Of a DNA stretch of 64,000 bases, positions 1 to 8,416 are shown in pieces. The stretch's first letter is position 1, and each line of letters starts with the position of its first letter. The translations under genes were made by a program, and so were the position numbers. The stretch covers positions 620,001-684,000 of the forward strand of contig OZ244812.1 of assembly GCA_965220205.1 (NCBI GenBank). Reading direction: 5' to 3'. The notes under the pieces were generated by a model, which saw only the letters and a list, made by a program, of their open reading frames with translations, ran no database searches and was not told the DNA's origin. The stretch comes from G965220205 sp965220205 (GTDB lineage: Bacteria; Chloroflexota; Dehalococcoidia; Lucifugimonadales; Australimonadaceae).

Positions 1-576
1 TTGATCGGCGGCTACATCATCGGGATGACCAGCGCCTACTACGGCGGATGGCTCGACCATCTGCTGCAGCGGTTCGTCGATGGGTGGATCGCGCTTCCGG
101 GCATCATCGTGCTGCTGGCCCTCAGTCAGCTGCTGCCGCGAGGCGTCGTGACGATCATCCTCGTGATCGGCATCGGCTTCGCAATCCGGAACTCGCGGAT
201 CGTGCGGGGGCAGGTGCTCTCGATCAAGGAGCGCGACTACATCAAGGCGGCGCGAGCGTTGGGCATGAGCGACGCGCGCATCATGCTCTCTCACATCATG
301 CCCAACACGTTCGTCCCCATGCTCATCGTGGCGACCGGCGAAACGGCGTCGGCCATCCTGCTGGAGACTTCGCTGAGCTTCCTGGGGCTGGGCGTGCCGC
401 CGCCGTACCCATCGTGGGGCGGGATGATCGGAGGCGAAACGCGATTCTATCTCGGGCTCGCCCCGTGGCTGCTGATCTTCCCAGGGCTGGCGCTGACGGC
501 GGTCGTCTTCAGTTGGATGGTATTCGGCGACGCGCTCCGCGACCTGCTGGACCCCCGGCGTCACGGCATGGAATGA
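1..576 (+). CDS. ABC transporter permease, DppC/OppC type (5' end cut by window edge)
   Basis: Inner-membrane permease of a dipeptide/oligopeptide/nickel-type ABC importer. The visible 191 residues hold several hydrophobic helices and the permease EAA loop (AARALGMSDARIMLSHIMP), which docks on the ATPase, followed by the family-typical LLETSLSFLGLGVPPP and the C-terminal DALRDLLDPR. Family members are about 270-300 aa, so roughly the first third lies outside the window and the TTG at base 1 is probably internal. The matching ATPase genes lie 1.5 kb downstream on the opposite strand (2070-4092), so the transporter is encoded by two convergent units. Confidence 0.93.
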   Translation: MIGGYIIGMTSAYYGGWLDHLLQRFVDGWIALPGIIVLLALSQLLPRGVVTIILVIGIGFAIRNSRIVRGQVLSIKERDYIKAARALGMSDARIMLSHIMPNTFVPMLIVATGETASAILLETSLSFLGLGVPPPYPSWGGMIGGETRFYLGLAPWLLIFPGLALTAVVFSWMVFGDALRDLLDPRRHGME

Positions 577-634
577 AGGCCCGGGGCCGAGGCTCCCGGC
601 GCGCGCTCGATGCGGCGCTCACGACGGCGGACGT

Positions 635-2044
635 ATGAGCAGCGCTGTCGTGAAAGATGAGTGGTGCTGTGCGGTCTGCCTGACCGCGAACCCTGCCAGC
701 ACGGACTACTGCGGCCACTGCTGGGCGCCGAGGGAGGCGATGCAGGAGCCCGGTCCGGACGTCGTGTGGCGAACGCGCCTGCGCCGTCTGCGGGAGCGGC
801 GGCGAGGCGTTGCCGTCCGGGTCGCGTTCGCGCTGGCAGTCCTCATCGCTCTCTGGTTGGCGACCGGCACACCGGGGCTGAGCCCCTCGCTGCCGAGACC
901 GAGCTCCGCGGTCGGCCCCGCTACGTCGCCCGGAGCTTGGGCGATGGCGGGCTACGACGCTGTGCAGTCGTTCGCCCCTGCCGGAGGGACGCCGGGACCG
1001 GAGCGCCGGGCGTGGGCGTTTTCGTTTGAGGGCGCCGAGGCAGCGCCGCCGGTAGTGGCCCATGGGGTCGTCTACCTCACGGTCAGGCCCGACCGCGTCC
1101 TCGCTCTCGACGTCGATACCGGCGCGCTGAGGTGGGAACGGCGGCTCGCGGGCCCATTGCACGGGTCGCCCGCAGTGACGGACGACGCGGTCATTGTCGC
1201 GCAGGCGCCGGGGATGGTGACTGGCCTGGACCGCAACTCGGGACGAGTGGTCTGGGACCTGGAGGCCGAGAGTCTGCTGTTCGCGCCGCCCTCCGTCCAC
1301 GAAGGAGCGCTCTACGTTGCCTCGGCAGAGCGCAAGCTGGTCGCGATCGACCTCGCCGCTCTGGCGCCGCTCTGGACCGTGGACCTCGAGCGCGCCGTCT
1401 ACCGGGCGCCGTCGGTGGACGGCGAGTACATTGCCCTGGCTGCCGACGTGGGGACGTTGGACATCCTCGACCTGGAGACGGGAAAGCTCCGGTTCTCCTT
1501 CGGGCCGGCGCGCGACGCCCTCGTACAGAGCCCGATTCTCCTTGGCGAGTCGGCGATCATCGCTCGCGGGGGGCGCGTGTACGCGGTCAACAGCGCCGAG
1601 GAGACCGGCTGGTTCGAGCGACGGGCGCGCTCGTTCGAGACGCAGCTGTTCGCGTGGGGACTGCGCTCAGCGCCTCCGGAGCTGGACGGGCTGCGCTGGT
1701 CGCAGCGGGTCTCTCCGGCTGACCTCGCGGGGCTCGCCGCGAGGGAGGAGGTCGTCTACATTGCCACGCGCGATGGGCAGTTGCACGCCCTCGACGCGGA
1801 CTCGGGAGACGTGCTCTGGTCGAAGACCGGCTTGGCCGAGATTGCGGCGCCGCCGGTCGCCGGGCCGCTCTATGTCTACGTGGGGACGCTCGCGGGAGAC
1901 GTGGCCGTATTCGATCGGCGCGACGGACGCCCGGTCCGCCAGATCGCGACTGGTGTTCCGATCGATGGCTCGCTCACGCTGGCGGAGGGCGCCCTCTTCG
2001 CGCATTCGGCGTCGGCGGGCCTGCTGGTCGCGCTGCGCCCCTGA
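635..2044 (+). CDS. Zinc-ribbon, membrane-anchored PQQ-like beta-propeller protein
   Basis: 469-aa protein. Residues about 10-32 form a zinc ribbon (CAVCLTANPASTDYCGHC). A single hydrophobic segment at about 61-78 (VAVRVAFALAVLIALWLATG) follows, then repeated blades of the PQQ/BamB type (for example ALDVDTGALRWERRL, GLDRNSGRVVWDLE, ALDADSGDVLWSKTG). The topology suggests a small cytoplasmic metal-binding head, one membrane anchor and an extracytoplasmic propeller. No PQQ-dehydrogenase catalytic motif is seen, so a scaffold or binding role is more likely than an enzyme. It starts 58 bp after the permease gene and may share its transcript. Function unknown. Confidence 0.8.
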   Translation: MSSAVVKDEWCCAVCLTANPASTDYCGHCWAPREAMQEPGPDVVWRTRLRRLRERRRGVAVRVAFALAVLIALWLATGTPGLSPSLPRPSSAVGPATSPGAWAMAGYDAVQSFAPAGGTPGPERRAWAFSFEGAEAAPPVVAHGVVYLTVRPDRVLALDVDTGALRWERRLAGPLHGSPAVTDDAVIVAQAPGMVTGLDRNSGRVVWDLEAESLLFAPPSVHEGALYVASAERKLVAIDLAALAPLWTVDLERAVYRAPSVDGEYIALAADVGTLDILDLETGKLRFSFGPARDALVQSPILLGESAIIARGGRVYAVNSAEETGWFERRARSFETQLFAWGLRSAPPELDGLRWSQRVSPADLAGLAAREEVVYIATRDGQLHALDADSGDVLWSKTGLAEIAAPPVAGPLYVYVGTLAGDVAVFDRRDGRPVRQIATGVPIDGSLTLAEGALFAHSASAGLLVALRP

Positions 2045-2069
2045 CCGTCGCTGATGGAAGGGCGTTCGA

Positions 2070-3098
2070 TCAGATGCGGATGCAGGCTGCCCACCGGTTG
2101 GGGGCGACCTCGCGCATGGGGGGCACGACTTGGCTGCACTCCGGGATTGCGCTGGGACAGCGTGTGTGGAACACGCATCCGGAGGGCGGCGCGGCGGGAC
2201 TCGGAATGGCGCCTTCGAGGATCGTCCGCTCCCGCTTCCGCTCGACGGCCGCGTCCGGAATGGGGACGGCCGAAAGCAGCGCTTTCGAGTAGGGGTGCAG
2301 GGGATTCGAGGTGAGGGCCTCGGCTTCGGCGACCTCCATCAGCTTCCCCAGGTACATCACGGCGATGCGGTCGGAGACGTTCCGCACGACGGAGAGGTCG
2401 TGGGCCACGAAGAGGTACGTTAGCCCCAACTCCTCCTGGAGGTCCTTCATCAGGTTGAGGAGTTGCGCCTGAATGGAAACGTCGAGCGCGGAGACGGGCT
2501 CATCGGCCACGACGAACTCGGGTTGCACCGCGAGGGCGCGCGCGATGCCGATGCGCTGCCGCTGACCGCCGCTGAACTCGAACGGGTACCGGTCGGCCAT
2601 CGCAGGCCTGAGCCCGACGCGCCGCAGCAGTTCGTCGACGCGCTCGCGCCGTTCGTCGGCGGTCGACGCTAGGCCGTGGACCATGATGGGTTCGCCGATG
2701 GCGTCGGCCACCTTCTTGCGCGGGTTGAGCGAGCCGAACGGGTCTTGCCACACGATCTGCATGCGCCGGCGCAGGCGGCGCCTCTCCGCTTTGGACACCG
2801 ATGCCAGGGGAACGCCGTCGTAGCGAATCTCGCCGGAGGTCGGCTCTTCGAGCCAGAGGACGCACCGGCCAACGGTCGTCTTGCCGGAGCCGCTCTCCCC
2901 GACGAGGCCGAGCGTCTCGCCGCGGGCGACGGTGAAGCTCACGTCGCTCACCGCCTGGACCTCTCCGATCTGTCGAGCGAGGAACCCGGACGTTATCGGG
3001 AAGTTCTTGGTGAGGTGGTCGACTTGGACGAGCGGGGGAGCGACGGCAGCGTCCATGCCGACCTGCCCGTTGGGGGGGTCTGCGTCAGGCGACGCCAT
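2070..3098 (-). CDS. Oligopeptide/dipeptide ABC transporter ATP-binding protein (OppF/DppF type)
   Basis: ATPase subunit of a peptide-class importer. It shows Walker A GESGSGKTT, Q-loop WQDPFGSLNPRKK, signature SGGQRQRIGIARAL, Walker B FVVADEPVSALD and the H-loop (LFVAHDLSVV). The C-terminal oligopeptide-transporter extension has GCVFHTRCPSAIPEC, a Cys-containing tail typical of the family. The ATG at 3098 is preferred because GGAGG lies six bases upstream; it overlaps the end of the upstream ATPase gene by 14 bp, indicating translational coupling. About 342 aa, normal for OppF. Confidence 0.95.
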   Translation of the reverse strand: MASPDADPPNGQVGMDAAVAPPLVQVDHLTKNFPITSGFLARQIGEVQAVSDVSFTVARGETLGLVGESGSGKTTVGRCVLWLEEPTSGEIRYDGVPLASVSKAERRRLRRRMQIVWQDPFGSLNPRKKVADAIGEPIMVHGLASTADERRERVDELLRRVGLRPAMADRYPFEFSGGQRQRIGIARALAVQPEFVVADEPVSALDVSIQAQLLNLMKDLQEELGLTYLFVAHDLSVVRNVSDRIAVMYLGKLMEVAEAEALTSNPLHPYSKALLSAVPIPDAAVERKRERTILEGAIPSPAAPPSGCVFHTRCPSAIPECSQVVPPMREVAPNRWAACIRI

Positions 3099-4092
3099 GG
3101 GGGGCCTCCGCAAGCTCGTTCAGTTCGTTCGCGAACCAGCAGGCTGACGTATGACCGGTCCCGACGGCGCTCAACGCGGGCTCCTCTTGGGCGCAGCGCT
3201 CGACCGCGAACCGGCAACGGGGATGAAACGAGCAGCCTGTCGGGAGATTCTGCAGGTCGGGCGGGGCGCCCTCGATGCCGGAGAGGCGCGGGCCCTTCGG
3301 CACGTCGAGTCTGGGGACGGAGCCGAGGAGGCCCAGCGTGTACGGGTGCCGTGGCGCCGCGTAGATGTCGTAGGCGGACGACTGCTCGACGATCTTCCCG
3401 GCGTACATGACGTTGACGCGACTCGCGTGCCGGGCCACCAGGCCCATGTTGTGCGTGACGAGAATCACGGCGAGGCCGCGCTCCTTGCTTAGGCGCTGGA
3501 CGAGCTCGAGAATCTGCGCTTGGATCGTGACGTCGACTGCCGTCGTGGGCTCGTCGGCGACTAGCAGCTTCGGCTCGCAGGTCAGCGCCATGGCAATCAT
3601 GACGCGCTGGCTCATGCCGCCGCTCAGCTGGTGAGGGTAGCCTTTGAGCACGCGCTCGACGTCGGATATGCCGACCAAGCGCATGAGCTCGGCGGCGCGG
3701 CCCAGGGCGTCATGCTTGGAGAGGCCCATGTGCAGCTCGAGGCTCTCGCGCATCTGCCGGCCGATCGACAGGACGGGGTTGAGCGCCGACATCGGCTCTT
3801 GGAAGATGTAGGCGATTTCCCTTCCGCGAACGCGCTGCAGCGCGCTGAGGCTCAACTGGAGGAGGTCCTGTCCGCCGAACAGGATCTCGCCGCTGACGAT
3901 GCGGGCAGGGGGGGTGGGGATGAGCCGGGTGATCGACAGGACGCTCACCGACTTCCCGCATCCGCTCTCGCCGACCAGGGCGACCGTTTCGCCGGGCTCC
4001 ACGTCGTAGGAAATGCCGTCGACCGCGCGCACCGCTGAGTCTCCGGTCCCGAACTGGACGCGCAAGTCCCTGATCTCCAGCAGTTTGCTCAA
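3085..4092 (-). CDS. Oligopeptide/dipeptide ABC transporter ATP-binding protein (OppD/DppD type)
   Basis: First ATPase of the convergent importer unit. Motifs: Walker A GESGCGKSVS, Q-loop FQEPMSALNPV, signature LSGGMSQRVMIAMAL, Walker B LLVADEPTTAVD, H-loop ILVTHNMGLV, and the C-terminal oligopeptide-family Cys motif GCSFHPRCRFAVERC. A TTG start at 4092 is chosen because a GAGGAG ribosome binding site sits seven bases upstream and the encoded N-terminus (SKLLEIRDLRVQF) matches where such proteins usually begin; an upstream ATG at 4146 would add 18 atypical residues. Partner permease at 1-576. Confidence 0.94.
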   Translation of the reverse strand: MSKLLEIRDLRVQFGTGDSAVRAVDGISYDVEPGETVALVGESGCGKSVSVLSITRLIPTPPARIVSGEILFGGQDLLQLSLSALQRVRGREIAYIFQEPMSALNPVLSIGRQMRESLELHMGLSKHDALGRAAELMRLVGISDVERVLKGYPHQLSGGMSQRVMIAMALTCEPKLLVADEPTTAVDVTIQAQILELVQRLSKERGLAVILVTHNMGLVARHASRVNVMYAGKIVEQSSAYDIYAAPRHPYTLGLLGSVPRLDVPKGPRLSGIEGAPPDLQNLPTGCSFHPRCRFAVERCAQEEPALSAVGTGHTSACWFANELNELAEAPHGVA

Positions 4093-4468
4093 ACGTTTGC
4101 TCCTCTTCGGACCGGGGACGGGAACGTGGCCGCCAGGCGCTCGCATCCCGAGCAGGGCGCCGCTGGTCGAAGCTCACGGTGGGAGTGTGTCATTCCGCCA
4201 TGGCATCGTCAAGCAAGGGCCTTCGTCGTGACAGTTCAGAGTCGTGAGGGAATCGGCCCCGACAGCCGCCGTTCTACTTGCGAGGAGGAGGCGCCTCCGC
4301 CTCCGTCGTTCTCGTGCTTGTACACGCAGGGGCCACGCTCGGAGTAGTCCCAACGGGAGTGCAGAGGGCTTTGCCCACTGCCGGGGGCGTGGGGGGTGTC
4401 CCCCACACCAAGGTATGGGGCGGGTGGGCGGGAAGAACACCGGTCGTCAAGCAGCGTTACGCAGAGCG
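4093..4468. other. Intergenic region with a strong hairpin
   Basis: About 375 bp between the opp ATPase genes (transcribed leftward) and the end of the phage-like pair (also leftward). No convincing coding frame is seen. It contains a GC-rich stem-loop at 4389-4406 (listed separately). The promoter of the ATPase operon should lie near 4110-4250, but no clear -35/-10 pair is visible. Confidence 0.5.
4389..4406 (-). terminator. Candidate hairpin terminator (no T-tract)
   Basis: Perfect 7-bp stem GTGGGGG/CCCCCAC with a 4-nt loop, about 60 bp after the stop of the leftward gene ending at 4469. There is no run of T, so it may act as a Rho-type or structural pause site, or simply be one of the GC-rich repeats common in such genomes. 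Confidence 0.35.
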
Positions 4469-4852
4469 TCAGTTGTCATCGTCATCGTCGTCGTGGCGGA
4501 AGTAGTCGATGATGAGGGGCATGCGGGCAGGGCAGCGGCAGGTCTTGTCGTGGTTGGCGAAGTAGTAGCGCAGGGCGTGGCCGTGAACGATGGCCTGCAC
4601 GATGCGGCGAGGATTGGGGATGCGGTCGTTGCGGGCGCTTTGCTCGATGTGGGATACGAGGGCGCCGGCGTTGAGGATGGGGACGCGTTCGGCGGTTACG
4701 GCGCGGACGAGTTCGAAGACGTCGGGAGGCGGGGCGCCCTGCTCGACGGCGAAGCGCCACCGGTCGACGTAGTCGTCGACAACGGGTCCGAGGGCGGCCT
4801 GGGCGACGAGGCAGGCTAGGCGGCGTTCGAGGAGCCGGACGGCGTTCCTCAT
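4469..4852 (-). CDS. Hypothetical protein, coupled to the terminase-small-subunit-like gene
   Basis: 127-aa protein of unknown function. It has an N-terminal amphipathic region (MRNAVRLLERRLACLVAQAA), a central helical part, a CRCPARMP segment with two Cys, and an extremely acidic end (FRHDDDDDDN). The ATG at 4852 overlaps the stop of the upstream gene (ATGA, 4849-4852), so the two are translationally coupled. The context suggests a partner of the helix-turn-helix protein, possibly a phage- or mobile-element-derived pair, but no family is recognised. Confidence 0.6.
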   Translation of the reverse strand: MRNAVRLLERRLACLVAQAALGPVVDDYVDRWRFAVEQGAPPPDVFELVRAVTAERVPILNAGALVSHIEQSARNDRIPNPRRIVQAIVHGHALRYYFANHDKTCRCPARMPLIIDYFRHDDDDDDN

Positions 4853-5250
4853 CGCTGGCCCTTCAGTATGCTGAGCGCGTTGTCGATCGTCTCGAGCTTG
4901 TGGCGGAGTTCCTTGTCCTCCCGCGTGGCGATGGAGGTGGAGAGGACGGTCTTTGCGGCGCGGAGTCTGACGTTTGGGTCGGGGTGTTCGAGGAGCTCGG
5001 CGAGGCGCACAACGGCTTTGAGGGTGAAGCCCTCGAGCTCGGAGAATGCGAGGTCGTTGATGTTGCGGCGGACGCGTTCGAGCTCGGCGCGGAAGGCGGG
5101 TTCTTGCATCCATCGCATGAGGGTGCTCTTGGCGATCTGCGCAGCCCGGGCGCCTTCGGCGAGGTTGGACTCGGAGGCGATGTAGGGAAGGGCGGCGGTC
5201 TGGCGGGGGGCGAGGGCTACGCTGCTTCCATGCGAGACGCTTGGGGACAT
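4849..5250 (-). CDS. Helix-turn-helix protein resembling phage terminase small subunit
   Basis: 133-aa protein. The N-terminal third is a helix-turn-helix of the type seen in phBC6A51-like terminase small subunits and related DNA-binding proteins (GARAAQIAKSTLMRWMQEPAF). A helical segment with HEAT-like spacing follows (LAELLEHPDPNVRLRAAKTV), then a charged coiled-coil end (ATREDKELRHKLETIDNALS). The start at 5250 follows GAGGAG by nine bases. No terminase large subunit or other phage structural gene is nearby, so it is either an isolated remnant or a domesticated DNA-binding protein. Confidence 0.6.
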   Translation of the reverse strand: MSPSVSHGSSVALAPRQTAALPYIASESNLAEGARAAQIAKSTLMRWMQEPAFRAELERVRRNINDLAFSELEGFTLKAVVRLAELLEHPDPNVRLRAAKTVLSTSIATREDKELRHKLETIDNALSILKGQR

Positions 5251-5312
5251 TGTTCACTTCTCCTCTGGGGAACGGGTTGGACGGACCTTTCGGCGGATCT
5301 GGCGGCCCCCCG

Positions 5313-5345
5313 CCTCAATCCTCCCCCCGGTGGGGGAGGAGGATG
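5313..5345 (+). repeat. CTCAATCCTC hairpin repeat, copy 1
   Basis: CTCAATCCTCCCCCC followed by the inverted arm GGGGGAGGAGG. Related copies occur at about 8417, 12972 (inside a gene), 26067, 45618 and 53976. Confidence 0.8.
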
Positions 5346-5550
5346 GACTGGGAAGGGGGCGGACTGGGCGTTGGGTTCAGGATAGGGGCCGGAGTGCCGT
5401 GTACGCAACGGGCTCATGTCATAAATGCGACACGACGGCGTGGGTTCCCGTGGGAGCGCATCGCGACATCCGCCCCTTCCCCCTAACCCCGCCGCCCCCT
5501 AGCATCCGTGCGTCGAGTTCCCGCCTGCCGTCAGCGAGCCGTCGGCCCGA

Positions 5551-5670
5551 TTACGAGTAAATGACGCAGAATGACTCTAAATGACTCACTTTGGAGGAAA
5601 ACCATCTCCGCCCCACTCGTAAATCCCTGCAATCTACGAGTAACGGGCCTGCGTCATTCTGGTCCATTCC
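5551..5670 (+). repeat. Dispersed 10-bp-unit/palindrome element, copy A
   Basis: TTACGAGTAA is followed by three abutting 10-bp units (ATGACGCAGA, ATGACTCTAA, ATGACTCACT; 5561-5590). A stem follows: ACTCGTA (5615-5621) pairing with TACGAGT (5635-5641). Downstream GCGTCATT (5651-5658) is the reverse complement of AATGACGC (5560-5567). Copies B, C and D lie near 43300, 54032 and 45896. Confidence 0.85.
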
Positions 5671-5795
5671 CGCCTGCTGCTGGTGCATTCCCGTCATCCC
5701 CATGCGTCATTCCCACGCTCCCCACGAAGGTGGAGCGCGGGTATGGTCGTGCGGGATGTATGATGGTCGGCGAAGCACGGTCGAGGAGGGAAAGC

Positions 5796-7175
5796 ATGGC
5801 CACCATCGCGCGTTCTGTTGGCGACCGGTCTCTGCGGAGCCTCATTGATCTGGACCGAGGTCTCGTCAGCCGCGAGATCTACGTGAACGAGGATATCTAC
5901 CGGCAGGAGATGGAGCAGGTCTATGCGCGGGCATGGCTGTTCATCGGCCACGAATCACTGGTTCCGGAGCGGGGCGACTTCTTCCAATCGCGGATGGGCG
6001 AGGAGACCGTCATCTTGGTCCGCGACCACAAGGACAAGCTGCACGTGTTCCTCAACACCTGCAGGCACCGCGGGATGAAGGTGTGCCGCTACGACGACGG
6101 CAACACCCGGCTGTTCACCTGTCCCTTCCACGGGTTCAGCTACGACACGGACGGGGCGCTCGTGGGCGTGCCTCACTTCAAGGCGGCTTTCCACGAGGAG
6201 TTCGACAAGAGCGCGTTCGGACTGCACGAGGTGGCGCAGATGTGCAATCTGAACGGTTCGATCTGGGCGACGTGGGACCCGAAGGCGCCGTCGTTCGAGG
6301 ACTACCTTGGCCCGTTCGAGCCGATCGTGCGGGGTTGCTTCGAGGGGGCCGACGGCACGGACAACGGGGTCGAGTTCTTCAGGCCTGTCCAGAAATGGCG
6401 TCTGCCCACGAACTGGAAGTTCGCCGCGTTCAGCTTCGACGGAGACGCGCTGCACGGGACGACGACCCACCGCTCGCTCGCGGCGGTGCGGAGCGAGGGC
6501 GTGATCGTGGCCGCCAACGAGGGCTCCGACCCGAGGTCGCAGATCGTCGAGCGTGGAAGCCCCAACGCGAGAACGCTCGAGCTCTCCAGCCGGTTGCTCG
6601 GCCACGGGGGGCATCGGGCCATCTACGAGGTCCCGTTCGACCAGATCCCGTACCGGGACTCGTGGCCGACAGAGGCGCCCGACGTGGACGAGTACTACCG
6701 TCAGGCGTGGGAGAAGAAGGCGAAGCGGTACGAGGGGCAATACCTCCACGGCAGCGGCGGCGCGCACGTCTTCCCCAACGTGAACATCCAGGACAACCGC
6801 ATCCTGCACTGGCACCCGCACACCGTACGCATGACGGAGAGTTGGCGCTTCTATCCCATCGACAAGAACGCGCCGCAGGTCGTCAGGGACGCGATGCGCC
6901 GCTTCGCGATGCGTTCATGCGGGCCGACGGGCGTTACCGAGTCCGACGACATGGAGAACTGGAACTACGCGATGGAGGCGAGCAGCGGCACGATTGCACG
7001 GCGCTTGGACTACCCGTTCCAGTCCGGCATCGGGCATGACTACACCGACGACCGCGTTCCCGGGATGACCGTGAACCTTCTCTCGGCCGAGGAGAACCAG
7101 CGGTCGCGGTTGCGCCGGTGGACCGAGTTCATGGAGGCCGGGAGCTGGGACGACCTCTACCCAATCGCGAAGTAG
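5796..7175 (+). CDS. Rieske [2Fe-2S] aromatic-ring-hydroxylating oxygenase, large subunit
   Basis: 459-aa oxygenase alpha-subunit-like protein. The Rieske domain ligands are CRHRG and CPFHG (about residues 90-115). The mononuclear iron site is suggested by GDALHGTTTHRS in the catalytic domain, with an acidic third ligand further on. The ATG at 5796 is chosen because GGAGGG stands four to five bases upstream. No ferredoxin, reductase or beta subunit is adjacent, so electron donors must be encoded elsewhere. It belongs to a different branch from the three Rieske proteins at 32.5-38.1 kb, which have the shorter phthalate-dioxygenase-like N-terminus. The substrate cannot be read from the sequence. 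Confidence 0.9.
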   Translation: MATIARSVGDRSLRSLIDLDRGLVSREIYVNEDIYRQEMEQVYARAWLFIGHESLVPERGDFFQSRMGEETVILVRDHKDKLHVFLNTCRHRGMKVCRYDDGNTRLFTCPFHGFSYDTDGALVGVPHFKAAFHEEFDKSAFGLHEVAQMCNLNGSIWATWDPKAPSFEDYLGPFEPIVRGCFEGADGTDNGVEFFRPVQKWRLPTNWKFAAFSFDGDALHGTTTHRSLAAVRSEGVIVAANEGSDPRSQIVERGSPNARTLELSSRLLGHGGHRAIYEVPFDQIPYRDSWPTEAPDVDEYYRQAWEKKAKRYEGQYLHGSGGAHVFPNVNIQDNRILHWHPHTVRMTESWRFYPIDKNAPQVVRDAMRRFAMRSCGPTGVTESDDMENWNYAMEASSGTIARRLDYPFQSGIGHDYTDDRVPGMTVNLLSAEENQRSRLRRWTEFMEAGSWDDLYPIAK

Positions 7176-7190
7176 GCAACGCTCAGCGCA

Positions 7191-7230
7191 CTTACGCGCC
7201 GTACCAGCCGTGGCGGTCGACGAGGCCGCG
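7191..7230 (+). repeat. 40-bp direct repeat, left copy (duplicated 3' end of the DinB-like gene)
   Basis: Identical over 40 bp to 7778-7817, which encodes the last 12 codons and stop of the DinB-like gene. The left copy is separated from that gene by a 547-bp segment carrying the gene at 7398-7727. An imperfect inverted repeat (CCGATCCGTTCG at 7295-7306, CGAACGGATTGG at 7331-7342) lies just inside the segment. Confidence 0.9.
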
Positions 7231-7397
7231 GGGCCAGTGTGCGGCGCTCGCTGATGCTCTCAGCAGAGCGAGGAGGGTGAGGCCAGGAAGCAGGCCGATC
7301 CGTTCGTGGAACCCTTCTGCGGGGTCAGGGCGAACGGATTGGATGGGGCTATTCAGAGGTACCGTCGCAGGCGAGGGGCGCTGGAGAATCTCGCCGG

Positions 7398-7727
7398 TTA
7401 CTCGTCAATCTCAAACCAGCACACGTGCACAGTGCTGCCTTTCCGATACACGACCTTGTTGTTCACCATGCTTCTGCCAACCATGTGGGTGCCTTGTTCG
7501 TCTACGTCGAATCTCCCTCCGGCCTCGCTCAATTCGACTACGTCCTTGACTATCTGGTCCAGCAAGGGAATCTCACCTTGCATAGAGTTTTTCCGCTTGT
7601 TAGCTGGGAAGACCCCGAATTTGCCGTTACAGCTAAGTTCTGCCGGCCAGCCTGTTCTAGTTCTACCCATTATCAGGTCTTGGAACTCTTTGAACTCAGC
7701 ACGGCTCATGCGATAGGTCGGGATCAA
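7398..7727 (-). CDS. Hypothetical protein carried by a small insertion
   Basis: 109-aa protein of no recognised family, visibly less GC-rich than its neighbours. It is basic in the middle (FPANKRKNSMQGEIP) and ends HVCWFEIDE. A TTG start at 7727 is supported by AGGAGG exactly seven bases upstream (7735-7740). The perfect inverted repeat GTTCG-TTA-CGAAC at 7744-7756 lies just upstream and could be an operator. The gene sits between two identical 40-bp copies of the 3' end of the neighbouring DinB-like gene, so it was probably delivered as a unit. Confidence 0.65.
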   Translation of the reverse strand: MIPTYRMSRAEFKEFQDLIMGRTRTGWPAELSCNGKFGVFPANKRKNSMQGEIPLLDQIVKDVVELSEAGGRFDVDEQGTHMVGRSMVNNKVVYRKGSTVHVCWFEIDE

Positions 7728-7743
7728 CAGTGTTCCTCCTGGG

Positions 7744-7756
7744 GTTCGTTACGAAC
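7744..7756 (-). promoter_or_regulatory. Inverted repeat upstream of the inserted gene
   Basis: GTTCG TTA CGAAC, perfect 5-bp arms, immediately upstream of the ribosome binding site of the gene at 7398-7727. Operator or transcription-linked hairpin; no known binding motif is recognised. Confidence 0.35.
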
Positions 7757-7778
7757 GAGGGAGGGCGGCGGCCCCCTC

Positions 7779-8306
7779 TTACGCGCCGTACCAGCCGTGG
7801 CGGTCGACGAGGCCGCGCGCGTAGGCGATCTGCCCGATGTGCTGCGACGCGTCCGACGTGGCGCGGGCGATGGTGAGCGCGAACGTCTCGGAGCCCGGGC
7901 CAGCCCCGCTGGGCGTCGGCCGGTCGACATCGTCGTCGGTCAACCCATCGAGGAGCTTGCGCGACCGGGCCCTCGCCGCCTCCCAGTACGCCAGCAGGGT
8001 GGGGGCGTCGACCGGGTCGAAGGCGCGCACCTCGTCGAGGGTCGAGCGTATGCCCGACCCCGTCTCCGGGCTGAGGCCGAACCGTTGCCACCACTGCTCG
8101 GCGTTCCAGGCCTGCTCTTCGCTGAGCAGGTTTGAGAAGTTGACGTCGTGGACACGAGAGAGGTGCCACGCGAGCCATCCGATGGGGTTGCTCTCGGGGC
8201 CCGCGGGCTGCCTGCGAAGCTGTTCGACGGTGAGCCCGTCGAGGGCCCTGACGAGGACCGCGCCGATGCGGTCCAAGGTTGCTTGTGGGATGCGTCCTGG
8301 CGCCAT
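7779..8306 (-). CDS. DinB-like metal-dependent four-helix protein
   Basis: 175 aa, typical for the DinB/DUF664 superfamily, in which three His residues of a four-helix bundle bind a metal and some members act as thiol transferases. Ligand-type positions are visible in IGWLAWHLSRVHDVNFSNL and in SDASQHIGQIAYARGL near the C-terminus. The start at 8306 follows GGAG. Its 3' end (7778-7817) is duplicated 587 bp downstream at 7191-7230, flanking the inserted gene. Substrate unknown. Confidence 0.8.
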   Translation of the reverse strand: MAPGRIPQATLDRIGAVLVRALDGLTVEQLRRQPAGPESNPIGWLAWHLSRVHDVNFSNLLSEEQAWNAEQWWQRFGLSPETGSGIRSTLDEVRAFDPVDAPTLLAYWEAARARSRKLLDGLTDDDVDRPTPSGAGPGSETFALTIARATSDASQHIGQIAYARGLVDRHGWYGA

Positions 8307-8416
8307 GCGTTCTCCGGAGCGGATTATGGGGATGTGCTTCGAGCCTGCGTTGGAAGGCTATGGGCGGCGTGGACGGCGGTCAAGGGCGCTGGCCTTCTCT
8401 CCCTGTCTCAGTCGTC

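Larger units (their letters stand above)
5251..5795. other. Intergenic repeat region
   Basis: 545 bp with no credible gene. It contains a CTCAATCCTC hairpin repeat (about 5313-5345) and copy A of the 10-bp-unit/palindrome element (5551-5670). The end of the region supplies the ribosome binding site (GGAGGG, 5786-5791) of the Rieske gene. Confidence 0.7.

Noticed and set aside
4096..4146. ATG start at 4146 for the OppD-like protein
   Set aside because: No ribosome binding site and an atypical leader; the TTG at 4092 has GAGGAG at ideal distance.
4469..5257. A single 262-codon reading frame spanning both small phage-like genes
   Set aside because: Its first half runs in a shifted frame through the terminase-like gene and is Pro/Arg-rich; the real second gene starts at ATG 4852.
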